From Varroa destructor (lineage: Eukaryota > Arthropoda > Arachnida > Mesostigmata > Varroidae), in NCBI RefSeq assembly GCF_002443255.2, contig NW_019211456.1, positions 36,525,042-36,589,041 on the forward strand: DNA of 64,000 bases, in the 5' to 3' direction. Shown here piece after piece: positions 37,619 through 49,928 of the stretch. Made by a program: the position numbers and the translations under genes. The first letter of the stretch is position 1. Every line of letters begins with the position of its first letter. The notes under the pieces are model-generated. The model was not told the origin of the DNA and searched no databases. It saw only the letters and a list, made by a program, of their open reading frames with translations.

Positions 37619-38601
37619 AACTGTTGGAAACCACATTTATGAAGCAAAACTGCATAGCAGTACTATATTAATTTGTGGACGCTTGGGTATTTTTGTAATG
37701 TTTATATATAATAGTTACAGAGGTTCACAGACCTGTACTAAACTATTGTCGTCGGCATAACGGGAAAACTGCTGGCCAAAGTGAAACGTACAATTTAATA
37801 GGACTTGAAATACCTTATGGTCCCTGCCGTAGAATGCATAATACAGGTACAAAAAAAAAACACGCACAAATATTAAGGCCGATTATAAAACTGAGTTATG
37901 TAATCTAATTGATTGAATTATATATATAACATTTAAACTCATCTTTGATAAATGCCTATATAGTATTAACACCTTAATAAAACCAAACAAAAAATATATA
38001 ATACATTTGATTGATTCGTCTGTGACACATTTTGTTTCAATTTTTTTTCCACAAACAAAATATGGTCGTTTTTAGCTTTTCAGCTAGTAGAGCTATTTTG
38101 AAATAGCTAGAAAGCAAAATATCATTGCGCTTAATTCTCTCTGGTGCCCATCCAATAGAGTCAGCTGCTCTGATACTGTACGTCTGCAAAAACTGACAGA
38201 TGAATTCATCTGGATTATCAACCTAGGTCTTGATTTCTACATTTTACTATGCGCTCATCTATGTAAATTTGTAATTGGCACACTACAATAGAAAAAGGAA
38301 ACTTCATGCCACTGACACGCTGAACTGACACCAAGCGGTGCTCGATGCAAAGCTTAATCCACGGATGGCCTTGTTTACGAATTGTCACTAATTGACGGGT
38401 TTACACGTGAGAGTTGGACTTGTCCGAACATCGACTGTGTTCGACGGTCACCTAGCACAGTAGAGATCGACTAGTTAAGTAGTCGAAGAGTGGTGTGTCA
38501 AAGGATTGGAATTCAGTTGTAATCTAGTAGTTCTTTGGTGTCACAACTTTGGGTTTTTGGAGCTACAGTTTGTCAATATTTATTCCATTAGTATTTGGAA
38601 A

Positions 38602-39747
38602 ATGTCAAACGCTCATGACGATCCCGGCATTTCAGAGGCAGCCATGGATGCCTTCCTCAAAGATGAGGGGCTATTGGAAGAGGGCATGGATCGAAAACAA
38701 AAGATTGAGGTTTATAAGTGAGTGCTTGAGAGATAGCCTGTCCTAAGTGTAACATTCATTTCAATATTTACTGCTGTCACATGTGCAATATGCGTTCTGT
38801 AAAAGTGTCATCCTCATCTAAAAACTTATTTCGTATACTTAAAAATAAAGAAATATTTTAATACATTTTAGAGAATTGTTAATATTCGATAACAGATAAT
38901 CGTCAGTAAATAGTTATCAAAGTATATCAGTGCACAAACGAGTGGTGACTAGACATTTGCTAATTTAAAATAGATATAAATTTGGATCCCTTTTTCAATT
39001 CCGAATATTGTGTTCACTTGCTTTAGAATATTGTGTTGCACTTTAGACTTCTACCGTTCCAATTAAGGCATTCATACAACACTTCTAAGACTTGTTTTGC
39101 ATCATTTTTTTTCCAATCGACCCGCTGGATACTGTTAACTCGCTGCGACATAATAACGTTTAATTTTCTTTTCTGTTCTCTAATGTAATATTCTTTTTAT
39201 GTGTGCCTTTTCACCTTCCAATTTTTACAGAATTTTAGAAATTTCAAGGCACACCGCTTACATGGAGGAAAATCGACGCAGGGGCGCGGGCATCCGCTAT
39301 GAGAGTAGCTCTCGAGGAGATCATGATATCCTATATCAGGGCAGCCGACAGGAGTCATTCAAACCATCTATGGGTTCGTGTAGTTCACCGCAGCATTCAC
39401 AGGCTTCACTCCAGCAGCATCATCAGCAACAAGAAGGACATTCCCACCATTATTCGCATCGTCACCATCATCAACCACAGCAACAACCGCAACAGTCGCC
39501 CCGTCAATATCACAGGCAGCAGCATCAACAGCAGCAGGCATGTGGAGGATGTAAACCTCTCGTTGCGCAAGAGTCGAAAATCGATTTGGCACCAAACCAA
39601 TTGTCATGCAGCGATGATGACGAACCCAAGACGAACCATATAATGAAGTGCGCCTATGCACTAATCTTCGTTTGCACACTCGCCTTTTTATACTACTTTG
39701 CGCAGTTGTTACTTTCCTTTAGTCTCGAAGACTCTGTGTATCGGTGA
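38602..39747 (+). CDS. Uncharacterised protein with His/Gln-rich region and C-terminal membrane anchor, 2 exons
   Basis: Exons 38602-38717 (perfect GTGAGT donor) and 39231-39747 (acceptor TTTTTACAG) give 210 aa. I do not recognise the family. The N-terminal 60 residues are charged and probably helical (SEAAMDAFLKDEGLLEEGMD, then KIEVYKILEISRHTAYMEENRRR). The middle is low-complexity His/Gln/Ser (about 90-150). A C-terminal hydrophobic segment (IMKCAYALIFVCTLAFLYYF, about 176-202) is followed by only a few residues (LEDSVYR), the layout of a tail-anchored membrane protein with its bulk in the cytosol. There is no signal peptide. The ATG is the first in frame with the donor. Exon 1 can also splice in phase to exons at 41326 and 41760. 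A variant ATTAAA lies 27 nt past the stop. Confidence 0.6.
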
Positions 39748-41325
39748 ATCATAACTGCTGTCTGCATTTAAATATTAAACTATGCTCTGTTCAAGCATTT
39801 ATTGCCTGATGCGTGCTCTCATAAAATATAATATTTTGAGTCTCTAGTCGTTGTTGTTTGTTGCAAACTCTCTGGTGCTGCAGTCGAGTATAATTTTTCT
39901 TGACTAGATAAAGCGCAGTTATTGAAAAGAAAGAAATGTTTTCTCATTTTATCCCTTCTGGTAGTTGGACATGCTAACACATCTAGAAATAGAAACCAAT
40001 TGTGTTAGGAACGAAACCACTTCTTTTCTACTCCATCGGTGTCGGCTCTGCATTATGTGTATTTTTCATTCTATGCAGAGATGTAATGAAAAAGATTCTC
40101 ATCTTCAAATTTTATTTGTATATCATCGGAAGGCTACTCACTATTAGAGCGTGGCCAGGTTGATCCGAGCTATATACTAGATCTCTTGTAAGCGGCCATC
40201 AAGGTTAAATAATACCGTGATTCATGTGAGTTGATGTGCACTTCTTAAATGATGGTTACGTGTTTCATCAAACACATTCTGCAAGAGAAGCCGGATCATT
40301 TGCAAAACGTCTTGCGCATGCCCCTATATAAAGGCTACTCGTCCACTTGAATTACCTTACTTGATACGCATTTGGTAGTAATGCGACTATTTCAAATGTT
40401 TATATCATTTAATACGTGTTTTTGACTTAAACCTATTTTAACATGAGGAGATTTTGGGGATTCGTCAGCATGGGTCGTTATAGTTGTGTTTCTCGTTTAA
40501 GTTCTGCATGCTATTGCAACGGAATGGACTAGGTGGTAGCGCCGCGTACTTCGAACCAGAAGTCTTCAGAACAATACGAATTGATGTGGTGTTGTACTTG
40601 CTAATTCTTTTAATATAAATTATTATTTTTATTATTAGAACTTAGATATTACATTGTTGCTGTTGCTTTGGAATAATATTCTCCTGTGTTGAGTATTTAT
40701 TGTTTCTTGAGCCTCGAATTCATTGATCTCTCGTTTGGCCAGAAGCTTCTCAGCAATTTTATTTCGTGTTATTCATATGAGCACATGTTTTACAGAGATC
40801 TCTTTAGAGGTATAGCTAAAATTAAATAGCGATAAAAAAAGTTGTTGATTGACACGGGATTGATTAATCACATGTATGGCTACTTTAATTTCGGCTTGCA
40901 CAGGCTGCTTACGACATAAAATATTAATATAAAAAACCGTTTCTGGCACATTTTGTCAAAAGCCTACTGTGTTTTACGTATGTTGATATTTTACAAACTC
41001 ATGGTCTTCGTGTTGTTTTCGTTCAAGTGTCTGTTCTGAAAGTACATGTTTCTTGGCATGATAAAACTGAGTTAAGCATTTGAAACCAAAAACACGTACA
41101 ATCTTGAATATCAAACGATTGGTACCGTTTACTACCCCGTTTTACAAGCTTTTGAAGGACTTTGCTTATGGAAAGGAATGGACGCGCTAAAAACCCCCAG
41201 AGATTTCTTCATCCATGCATTATTTTCCGGCGGTGCAAAACCAAAACGCAGGGGTTTATTAGAAGTCGAATATGAATTACATTGAATGTTGAAACGTTTT
41301 GTCTGTTTAACACTCTGTATTTCAG

Positions 41326-42014
41326 GAGTCTCATCAGGCATCTCAAACCCAGGAACCACCTGTTCGAGCACGCCGTAAGAAGGCCCTTAACAACCACAGC
41401 AAGTAAGTCTTTTGGTCACGAGGTGAATCCCCGTTTAAGCCACGTGCTACGTAGATTACAATTCTTTGACATTTAGCCACTATCTGAAATTAGTATTAAG
41501 TGAAGACACTCTACTTCACAATATATTTTTATAGCAAAATAGATAAACGTTTGTTCGAATTTTTTTCTCATTTATGCAGGAATCACATTATTCACTAGTT
41601 TTTTATGTCTTGTCTCTGACTGTGAATGCAGAAGAACCAGCAGTTTAATGTTTTATCTTGATTTGAATGATCTACAAATTTTATCTTGATTGTATATTAT
41701 TATATACTATCTCTCTGTACTTTATATACTAATGTTACTTTTGTGTCTACATTAGACAGGACTCGCTACCAACACCAGTGGTCGAACTACAGTTGAATGC
41801 CGACGATGAACTCATACCTCCTGAATTAATCGATCCTCGGTTAAAAGCGGGGCGAGAAACTAGTGGCGAATCAAACGGTTTCAATCCGAAATTGGTTCTA
41901 TTTCTCAAACAAGATGAAGATCAGAATCGAGGAATGGCTAGGATTGACGAAGCTCTCAAAATGTCTCATCAGTGTTTTTATACAAACACGACAGAAACCG
42001 AGCATGCAGTTTAG
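41326..42014 (+). CDS. Candidate alternative 3' exons of the 38.6-kb gene
   Basis: Two stretches with good splice signals: 41326-41374 (acceptor TATTTCAG, donor GTAAGA) and 41760-42014 (acceptor ending AGACAG). Joined to exon 1 at 38602-38717 they keep one frame, giving ...KIEVYK, then SLIRHLKPRNHLFEHA, then DSLPTPVVELQLNADDELIP and onward, 139 aa in all. The last exon is open for 84 codons with charged, coding-like composition (PPELIDPRLKAGRE). It ends in TAG, and AATAAA follows at 42120. This isoform would lack the membrane anchor. A second donor (GTAAGT at 41403) gives a different short end. No family is recognised, and the exons could belong to another gene whose start I missed. Confidence 0.4.
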
Positions 42015-43333
42015 ACGTAAAGCTGCTTCCGTAACGACAGCCACGTCTTGTTTCTAGAAATACCAAAATATATAAGCGATGCGTTCGATTAATTATTACT
42101 ACAATTAATAATGCTATTGAATAAAGGTGGCACGGTTACCGTGCTCACATTGCAATCATAACATGCGAAAAATAAAGCTTCAGCTGCTGTTTCGTATTTG
42201 CGCGTAAACATAGTATAAAATGGTTACTTTCATTCAAGTGTAACGTATCACAGTGCGAAACAAAGCTAGCCGTCCGAAGCAATACTTAGCAGTGGAACGG
42301 GACGTAAGACTTAAATATTTTAGTAAAATAGCTTGTTATTGTTGTCGCAGAAAAGCATTTCCACCCTTACTACTTTTTTTACGGTTTGTTGGAAAATTTC
42401 AGATTTGCGAGGATAAATGGAAATCAAAGTGTTTCACTAATAAAACTAACTTTGTTTGTGATATCGATTGATTAGCATCGTTTTGCTTATCAGTGAAAGC
42501 CTGGACAGAGTAATGTTGTTAGTTCAGGCCCTAGCTTTTCCATTAAGTGAATAGAAAGACTCTGACATTTAATGGTTATAACTATCCGCGCATTCCGTTT
42601 ACTCAAAAAAGAAACAACTGTATCATTAGTCAACGTATCACACGTATTTTCATGAGCATAGAAAACACTCTTCCCAGCTGCAAAAGATAGACGTGACTCA
42701 CTTATTAGGAATAATGTAATGAGAAGAATTTTCTGCCAATTCGTTAACAGAAGCAGCGTTCCCAGCAGATCGTACGTAATATCAGTCTATACAAGTCATC
42801 GACTGCTAGTTTGTACTTCTGTTATCTGCGAGAGCATTTTTGGCTGATTTAAATATTCCCGCCCTTGAAAGACGATTCTTCCATGCCGTCAGCTGATACC
42901 ACGACCAGCAGACCGCGATCGAATCAGGCGGTCGGTTTAGGCACATAGAAGTTAATGTTGTTTCGTAAAAGTGAATTTAATATCTCTAAGCTCTAGGTGA
43001 ATATATAGTGAGTTGGACTCACGCACATGGTTACCGGCTTTCCATTAGGGAGCGAATTCAAAATCTGCCCCCTATGAAGGTTGGTGCTATGTCAGTGCTT
43101 TATTGTGTAACTTTATTGCGCGCATAAGCCTGACCGAAATCCCAGCGCTACGACCCTTTCTGTAATTCGTCATAATTCTACTAGAGAGAATTATACTGAC
43201 TGAAGAAGACGTTAGCGCATCCTCTCCAGCTAACGATATTTTTGGAAGCGGTTGAGGCGGTGCCAAAAAGTGAAACCGGTGTCGAGAAAAATCATTCTTA
43301 TAGAGTGTAACAAGGCTCAACAAGACAACAACA
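42015..43333. other. Intergenic stretch before the SLC25 gene
   Basis: No coding sequence recognised. Contains a probable 3' untranslated region with AATAAA at 42120-42125 and 42169, and the expected promoter of the carrier gene near 42.8-43.3 kb. Confidence 0.5.
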
Positions 43334-46300
43334 ATGACAGAGAGAGATTTGACAGCACAGCAGAGGATGATCTCCTCATGCACTGGTATGGAATCACTAG
43401 ATGAGGTTTCGGTCGTAGACACTATTTGTGAGAGTTACTTTTGCAAAAGCAGGGAAGTTCATGTACATGGGAGTGTATATATTTTTAAAGTCGACGCGGT
43501 GTCCTCGAAGGTCAAATTTTTGCTTGCAAAAAGTTAGCGGTTGTTGCATCAAATTTTGTCAACAACACATAACTAAAGTATTTGCGTCAATGAAGAAAGT
43601 TACATATATGTATCTAATCGTAAGAGATTGCCTAAAAGAAAAGTGAGGGCTGGTTACTTTGTAGATTAACAAACTAATTTTTACAATACAAGAAAAGCCA
43701 TTCCAAGAACAAGTGGTTCTCAATGGGATATAATTAGCACCACAAGGACTGCTCTTTCGTTTATCCTCACAAACAGTGCTGCAGTATTTTGTTATAACTA
43801 TCACATAGATTGAATAATGCCGGCTAATCGAATGCGGTAAATGAATAACCACTGGGATAAAGCAGCGGGTGACGTGCTTGCCTGCTAAATTTGAAGACAC
43901 CTGATGGTTTAGGTTCGAATCTGGGCGTAGGCATACTTTATTTCGTGCTGGCTAGCCGTTTGAAGTATTGCTTAACGGCGAAAGTGCCAAGCCGACAACA
44001 CAAAGAAAGTGCTATAAATGAATAACACGGTAGCTTAATGTAGTTGTGACTAACAATAAAAATAATTATAATACGAATGCTATTATGGCTCAGTTAAGGC
44101 ATTTATTGTTATTTACGTGTAAATACAACATAAAATTATCTCGGGTTCTTGTACTCGCCTGGTTCTTACATAGACAAAAAGGTTCAATATGCAAAGATGT
44201 GTACCTGCGAAAGAAATTTTTCAGATCTTTCGCTCGCTAGTATGGTTAGATGTGCAAGGTAGATTCGCCAACTTTCGTACATACCCTAGGTTGATAAAAA
44301 TGGTCCTTGATATTTTGCACCTCTTACGGTTGTTTTAGCATATTTTGCATCTAGATTATTCGTATGATAGGTTGTACGTATGATGATTTCAGGCGCAGTC
44401 TTTACATCATTACTGATGACCCCTTTCGACGTGGTAAAAGTTCGACTGCAAGCTCAACAAAAGGCATTTCTTAAACATAAGTGTTATTTATACTGCAATG
44501 GCCTAATGGAACATGTGTGCTATTTACGAAAAGGTGACCAGCAGTGGTTTGATAGGCCGGGACGGTACAGAGGTAAGATATATTTATTCACCCAGATCTC
44601 AATAAAGTTGGAAACATGTCTGTGACTCGCACAGATAAGTGAATATATTCAGTATTAGTCAAAGAAAGATAATCCATTAAGTTAGCACTAAGGCTTTTTT
44701 TCAATTACAGGATTAGTACCATTTCTTCCTCATTTTTATTTAGTCCTTAATATTTCCTTGATCCTTTGCACGTTTTCGACCTGCTTGTCGTTATGCATAC
44801 TGCCAGGAACATGGGATGCTTTTACAAAAATTTCCCGTGTTGAGGGACTACAAGCTCTCTGGTCAGGCTTACCTCCGACACTCGTGATGGCCGTGCCTTC
44901 CACAGTTCTTTACTTCACATCGTACGACCTCATCAAACAGAATCTCGAGGCTGTTAGGGTAAGAACACTGTAGGTATACTCTAACAAGGAAACGAGATTT
45001 ATTGCTGCCAGCGAGGAGCCTTAAATAAATGTCAAGAGCCTCAATCCCACCGATGTTGCAGGTAACTGTGCCCTCTGCGTAAGGCAACATTTGGCTCAGT
45101 TATATAAGCTGTGAAGCTGTTAGAACTCTATTCTGTTGTGTATTCATCTCATGTCTGCTATGCCTGTTATCATAATAGTGTGTTCGCCGTATTTGGCATA
45201 ATTAACAACCTATCGAAAGAAAAACGTTGCAGATTTCGATAGTCGAGGTACCCATTACAGTGGTTTACGAGTTACTGTAGCGGATAGATGCGTTTGATTT
45301 AACTTTATTTGAACCCTGGCAGTTTCTCTATTTTTCGCAGTACTCGACACCAGTACAGGCAGCGTTTATATCTGGCGCAACGGCGCGTACTCTTACATGT
45401 GTAGCTATCTCACCCCTTGAACTCGTTCGAACTAAGATGCAGTCACAGAAGCTGAGCTACGCAGACATAGCACGTACGATCTCAACTATGGTTCGCGAAC
45501 AGGGTGTTCGATCGTTATACATGGGTACGTTCAATATGGGTACTGTGTGACAATCAATCAATACTGCGTACGCAATCTTCTGTTGGCCTTTATTTGTGTA
45601 ACGAGTCACGCAATATTACAATAATATATGACATGTTCACTCGTGTGTTTTGATTGTAACCCCGAACAGAAACATACAATTGTCCCTGTGTTTTTTTAAA
45701 TTCTTTTAAAATTTGTCCATAAGATACGTACAAAACAAATGTCTAGCTTTTACGTCAGTTAAGTGTTGGGTCGTTCTCCGAGCTATACTGAACTAGCGTA
45801 ACAATGAATCCAAACTTAGAAACATCAACGCTTTCAACATATTCGGGTGACGTATAACTAATCATATTTTTGATTGATAAACAGTGTGTTTATGTGCTTC
45901 ACTTGTAAATCAATAGGCTTCAGCAAGAAAAGTAAAACCGAACACAGTCGGTCAACTTTTTTCATGCAATCAGATCAACTAAAAACACTGGGACACCTTA
46001 TACTTAAAAAATTATGATGATAATGTACCTCTCATACACAGCGAAAAGTTTTTCTGTACACAATTAACTGTTTCATGTGTTTCCTTCCGCACATTCGGTA
46101 CGATAGGTCTGGCATCCACATTACTTCGAGACGTTCCATTTAGTTGTATCTATTGGAGCACGTATGAGTTTATGAAGCGTTCATTTAATGGGGATCATCC
46201 ACCACTGATGTTTTGTCTAATGGCTGGAGCAACAGCGGGGTCCACAGCAGCCATCCTCACGTTGCCCTTTGACGTCATAAAGACACATAGGTAAGGATCT

Positions 46301-47065
46301 ACTACAGTTTAATATATCTAGTTGATTTGAGCAGCTTTAAACATTATATTTTTGTTAGGCTTTGCACAGGCTGACCTCTTGCATCGAAGTGTAAAAATGT
46401 CCCGATACGAATTGAAACTTATGCGTCATAATTAACTTCAATATAGATCTGTGTCCATCATAGCGATGTGAACATGTTTAAGAAATGGATCAGACGGGAG
46501 TATCATGTAGTTGCATTTTTTTGGCGTTTCAAATAGATTCGTTTGATATGCCCATCTCTTAAAAATTAGGGTAACATATAAAAAAAAAGGTGTAACAAAC
46601 CTATGTATTTGGTTCTTCTTGCGTCGAATCGAATCGTCGATTCCTATCGTGTCATTCAAATGTTTTTACAGGCAACTAGAACTGGGTGAAGCCATAACGC
46701 AGACTCGACCGAAGGTCAAAGATCCTGTGACTATGCTTCTAAATCTATACAAGCAATCCGGTGTTTCAGGACTCTTTACTGGTTTAGTGCCTCGTCTGGC
46801 CCGAGTCGCTCCGGCGTGTGCCATTATGATTACTACATACGAAGGCTTCAAAGCCTACTTTGTTCGGCGGATGCGTGACAGGCAGAGCGATCCCTTGGCA
46901 GCACGAAGCTGTCTTGAAGTTAGCGAAAGTATGAAAAATAATATTATTGACAGTTCCCTTTCAACAAAGGGTGGCTTAAACCCTCAAATACGCGGCCCTA
47001 TTGTAGAAGCAATTCATCTAGGTGCAGGGGTTGTTTCTGCAACGCCTGCACATGACAAGGTGTAA
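43334..47065 (+). CDS. SLC25A40: Mitochondrial carrier, SLC25A39/SLC25A40 type, 6 exons
   Basis: Exons 43334-43385, 44393-44572, 44807-44958, 45341-45524, 46107-46290 and 46672-47065 join in phase to 381 aa. Members of this group (yeast Mtm1, human SLC25A39/40) sit in the inner mitochondrial membrane; SLC25A39 is linked to glutathione import. The three carrier repeats show [12 protein letters not shown] (about 28-39), [12 protein letters not shown] (153-164) and [12 protein letters not shown] (243-254). Other family marks are [20 protein letters not shown] in repeat 1, [12 protein letters not shown] in repeat 2 and [20 protein letters not shown] in repeat 3. [13 protein letters not shown] matches the Cys-containing matrix loop of SLC25A40. 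The first exon ([17 protein letters not shown]) was placed by its similarity to the human QQMLASCTG region and its phase. The C-terminus is about 50 residues longer than human and low in recognisable structure. A SINE sits in intron 1. SLC25A39 versus A40 is not separable here. Confidence 0.93.
43850..44014 (+). mobile_element. tRNA-derived SINE insertion in the carrier's intron 1
   Basis: About 165 bp flanked by identical 12-bp repeats TAAATGAATAAC (43838-43849 and 44015-44026), the mark of target-site duplication. The 5' part has a tRNA-like layout: GCAGCGGGTGACGTGCTTGC in A-box/anticodon-arm position and a B box GGTTCGAATC at 43912-43921. The remainder (GGCATACTTTATTTCGTGCT and onward) is a non-tRNA body. 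It has no coding capacity, as expected of a SINE moved by a LINE. Confidence 0.65.
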
Positions 47066-48035
47066 TCTCATTACGTCAGCTCAAGATGACAGATCTCGTC
47101 GAGTAAAAGATATTTTACAGTTACAATCTTTACGGATCTAGCACTACGTGTAAACATAAATAGGTAACGTGTACGAAGTAATTTAACGAATAAATATATA
47201 AAATATCCTGTATGAAAATTGATTATGCACAGAAATGAATGTGTACATAGTTATATACTTAAAATCTAAAAACTCTTGTCATAGTTTTGTTAGTCTTTGG
47301 TCATGTTGACGCATACTTTCATAATAGTTCTGTATCCGTAGTTGTTGGTGCTTGCTATAGAAATAAAGGCTTGCAAAATAACGAAAATCGTTGATCACAT
47401 CATAAAAGCAAACTCTGTAAGATAGTAAAACTAGATAATAACTAGCGTAGAATGTCTCTTATTACTATTCGGTCCTTCTTTGATGCATTTCCCGTGAGCA
47501 TCGTCGTACAAGAATCATAAGAATTAAGGCACGTAAATGTTAAAGAAGACTTTCAGCAAAAAATATTTATTCAGTATGATTATCGGTTTAATTATTTCTT
47601 ATAACTGTTAGTTTCAAACATCGTCCAATCATAATTTCGACTTTTTTTTTGCGTTCTGCCTAAATGTTCAGCCATATTTGAAAACGTTACTGCTAGACTG
47701 ATAACACAAAAATAGTTGTTGCGCCACGCTCAGATTTATTTAGCGTAATAACCTAAAACGCGATTTTATTTTTGCGCTTACGAATGCTTAGCGGTTATTC
47801 GTTTAAGATTCATACAATCGCCGTATAGTGAGTCAAACACTATTCGTTACGTTTTACGCCGTCTACATCCAACACGGTGACTCTTCTGTACCTCGCTTAA
47901 CCACAAGGAGATGTAATGCATCAGAGATGCTTGAAAATGACACTCTTCTGACAAAAATATGTACATACCGCATACCAATCACCGAGTCGGCATTTTCTCC
48001 TAGGTAAATATATAGCAATAATTATATTTTAATAG
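47066..48035. other. 3' regions between the convergent carrier and prefoldin genes
   Basis: No coding sequence. The carrier's likely poly(A) signal is at 47189-47194; the rest is AT-rich. Confidence 0.6.
47189..47194 (+). promoter_or_regulatory. Poly(A) signal AATAAA of the SLC25 gene
   Basis: Canonical AATAAA about 125 nt past the carrier stop codon. Confidence 0.5.
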
Positions 48036-49376
48036 TTAGTTCTCACTTTCATTCGACTTAGCTGCTTGCACTTTTTTGACATTCCAGTTGTGCACGCGCG
48101 CCATGTTGACTTCAGTTGTGGTAATCTGGTCTCGCAGAAATTCCATATCTGATACTATCTGAAATTGGATTGTTAATAGAGTAAAGGGACTACGTTAGTG
48201 TTAGCAATACATTTGCCACATAGAGCCGCATTAGTCTAAGCAGACATTTTCCTTAGTAAGAATTTTACCTTCGATTCCAAAAGGCGTACTCAGTTTTCGA
48301 CAAGAGAACTCAATTTCTATTGTCAATACAAGACACTAACCTCCTTTAGGATGGCGTGTGACGATGTCAGGTTGTTTGTTAAAAGTTCAACTGCGTCCTC
48401 AAGTGAATACTCGAGCATCACATTAGCGCCTAACCAAAGGCAGACATTTTCCGTTGGTGGAACTCGTGCCTTCGCGTAAACATCATCTGACAGCAAAAAT
48501 GTCGTTTGTATATCTTCCGAAGCTTCCTTTAAAATCATTAGAGCAGGTCAAATACGTACTAAAATTCGGCGATTCATAGTTAAGACTTAAGGATAAATAT
48601 ATTTTTAGTACATTCTAGTAGTTATATAGAACGGGAAAGTATGTTGATACCTAATAAAGAACAACGTTGAAATAACTATGAGCCAAAATGTTTCGTCTTA
48701 ATTTTTTAAATTATAACAAAGACTGCTTTTGTTTCTGGATCAAGAACGGCTTTCGCATATTCAGAACGAATGATTAGCTTACGTACCTTTTTAGCTTTTA
48801 AGGTTTGCAGAAGACTGAGTGCGTTTTTAAACTCGGGTATTTGCGATTTCAGTTTAGCCTTACGCTGCTGCAACGACGCATCCATGAATTTGTACTTGCT
48901 GAGCATATCATCGAGTTCACGCAAAGCATGTTCCGCTGAGGCATGCTGTTCTTTATTTAAATAGGCGTCGACGTCCTCCTTAAAATGCGACGCGAGCCAC
49001 ATTACAAGTCTTATTATAGCATAAAGTATAGAGCTGTAAAAGAAAACGTTGACGGCGGTGTCATCTGTTTACTTACCACGATAATTAGGTGTCATAGTGC
49101 AATGATAACGTTAAATTTAAAGACATATGGTAGACACAGTACAAAAATGAACGCATCCACATTTGGTTTGGTGCTGAAAGCCACCTATCTGAGGTAATGC
49201 TTAACGGTAGTATAGGAAACACGAAACATTTAAACGAGATTTGAACAAACAACAAGACGCGGTACCGTGGCGCCGCATGTAGCCGGTGTATTATCGTCTT
49301 CAAGCAGAGAAAAATAATTGCTTGAGGTAAATTTATTTACATTATATGTACTATTTACTATTATATTTATTATTTA

Positions 49377-49438
<62 letters not shown>

Positions 49439-49928
49439 GTTACAATAGATGACTGGCTGAATGGATAACATATGTATTTCGCTTAGAATTAAATGGTACC
49501 ATTAGAGTATTCATACAGTGAATAATTTCGTTTATTACTTTTGTTATATTCATTGGTATTATTATTTATTGAAACTATACAGCGCTCATATCTTGTTGGC
49601 GGGACCTGAAGCAGCGATTCTTGGTATCATTCAATCAGCCCCTAGGCCATTCAGTCCACCGCTTATATCTATATTTATACGCATATTTGTTCGTGATCTA
49701 TTTTTTGGAAGTATGTTATAATTAAGTACAGTTATATTGCTGATCTTCTTCATTCGATCACATTATCAGTCATAAGCCATAACCACTATTTTTTTTAAAT
49801 TTTTTTCTGGTCATATTTAAAACGCGAACTATAGTTTAACAATATCTCACGAGAGGTTTACTCACCACGAACGAGGCGGCCGGAATACCTCCATGTGGTT
49901 TACGCGCTGGTTTATCCTCTCTTGACAT
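48036..49928 (-). CDS. VBP1: Prefoldin subunit 3 (VBP1), 4 exons
   Basis: Exons in transcript order 49866-49928, 48787-48978, 48341-48526 and 48036-48158, all GT-AG and phase 0, give 187 aa (human 197). Prefoldin is a hexameric cytosolic co-chaperone with coiled-coil arms that hands unfolded actin and tubulin to the CCT chaperonin; subunit 3 is one of its two alpha-type subunits. Visible: GGIPAASFV at the end of exon 1 joined to EDVDAYL (human GIPEAVFVEDVD); an N-terminal coiled-coil with KYKFMDASLQQRKAKLKSQI (about 50-70); the central beta-hairpin region AKARVPPTENVCLWLGANVM; and the C-terminal coiled-coil ending in FLRDQITTTEVNMARVHNW, then a Lys/Ser/Glu tail. The start ATG (MSREDKPARKP) is the only one giving this join. 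Intron 1 contains a long AT microsatellite. Confidence 0.96.
49381..49437. repeat. (AT)n microsatellite, about 28 units
   Basis: Fifty-seven bases of uninterrupted AT dinucleotides inside intron 1 of the prefoldin 3 gene. Likely polymorphic in length. Confidence 0.95.

Larger units (their letters stand above)
35908..38601. other. EIF1AD 3' region and intergenic DNA
   Basis: Contains the likely EIF1AD 3' untranslated region, an (AT)n run at 36396-36414, a 22-bp direct repeat with 46-bp period at 37551-37618, and AT-rich sequence. No supported gene. Confidence 0.6.
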
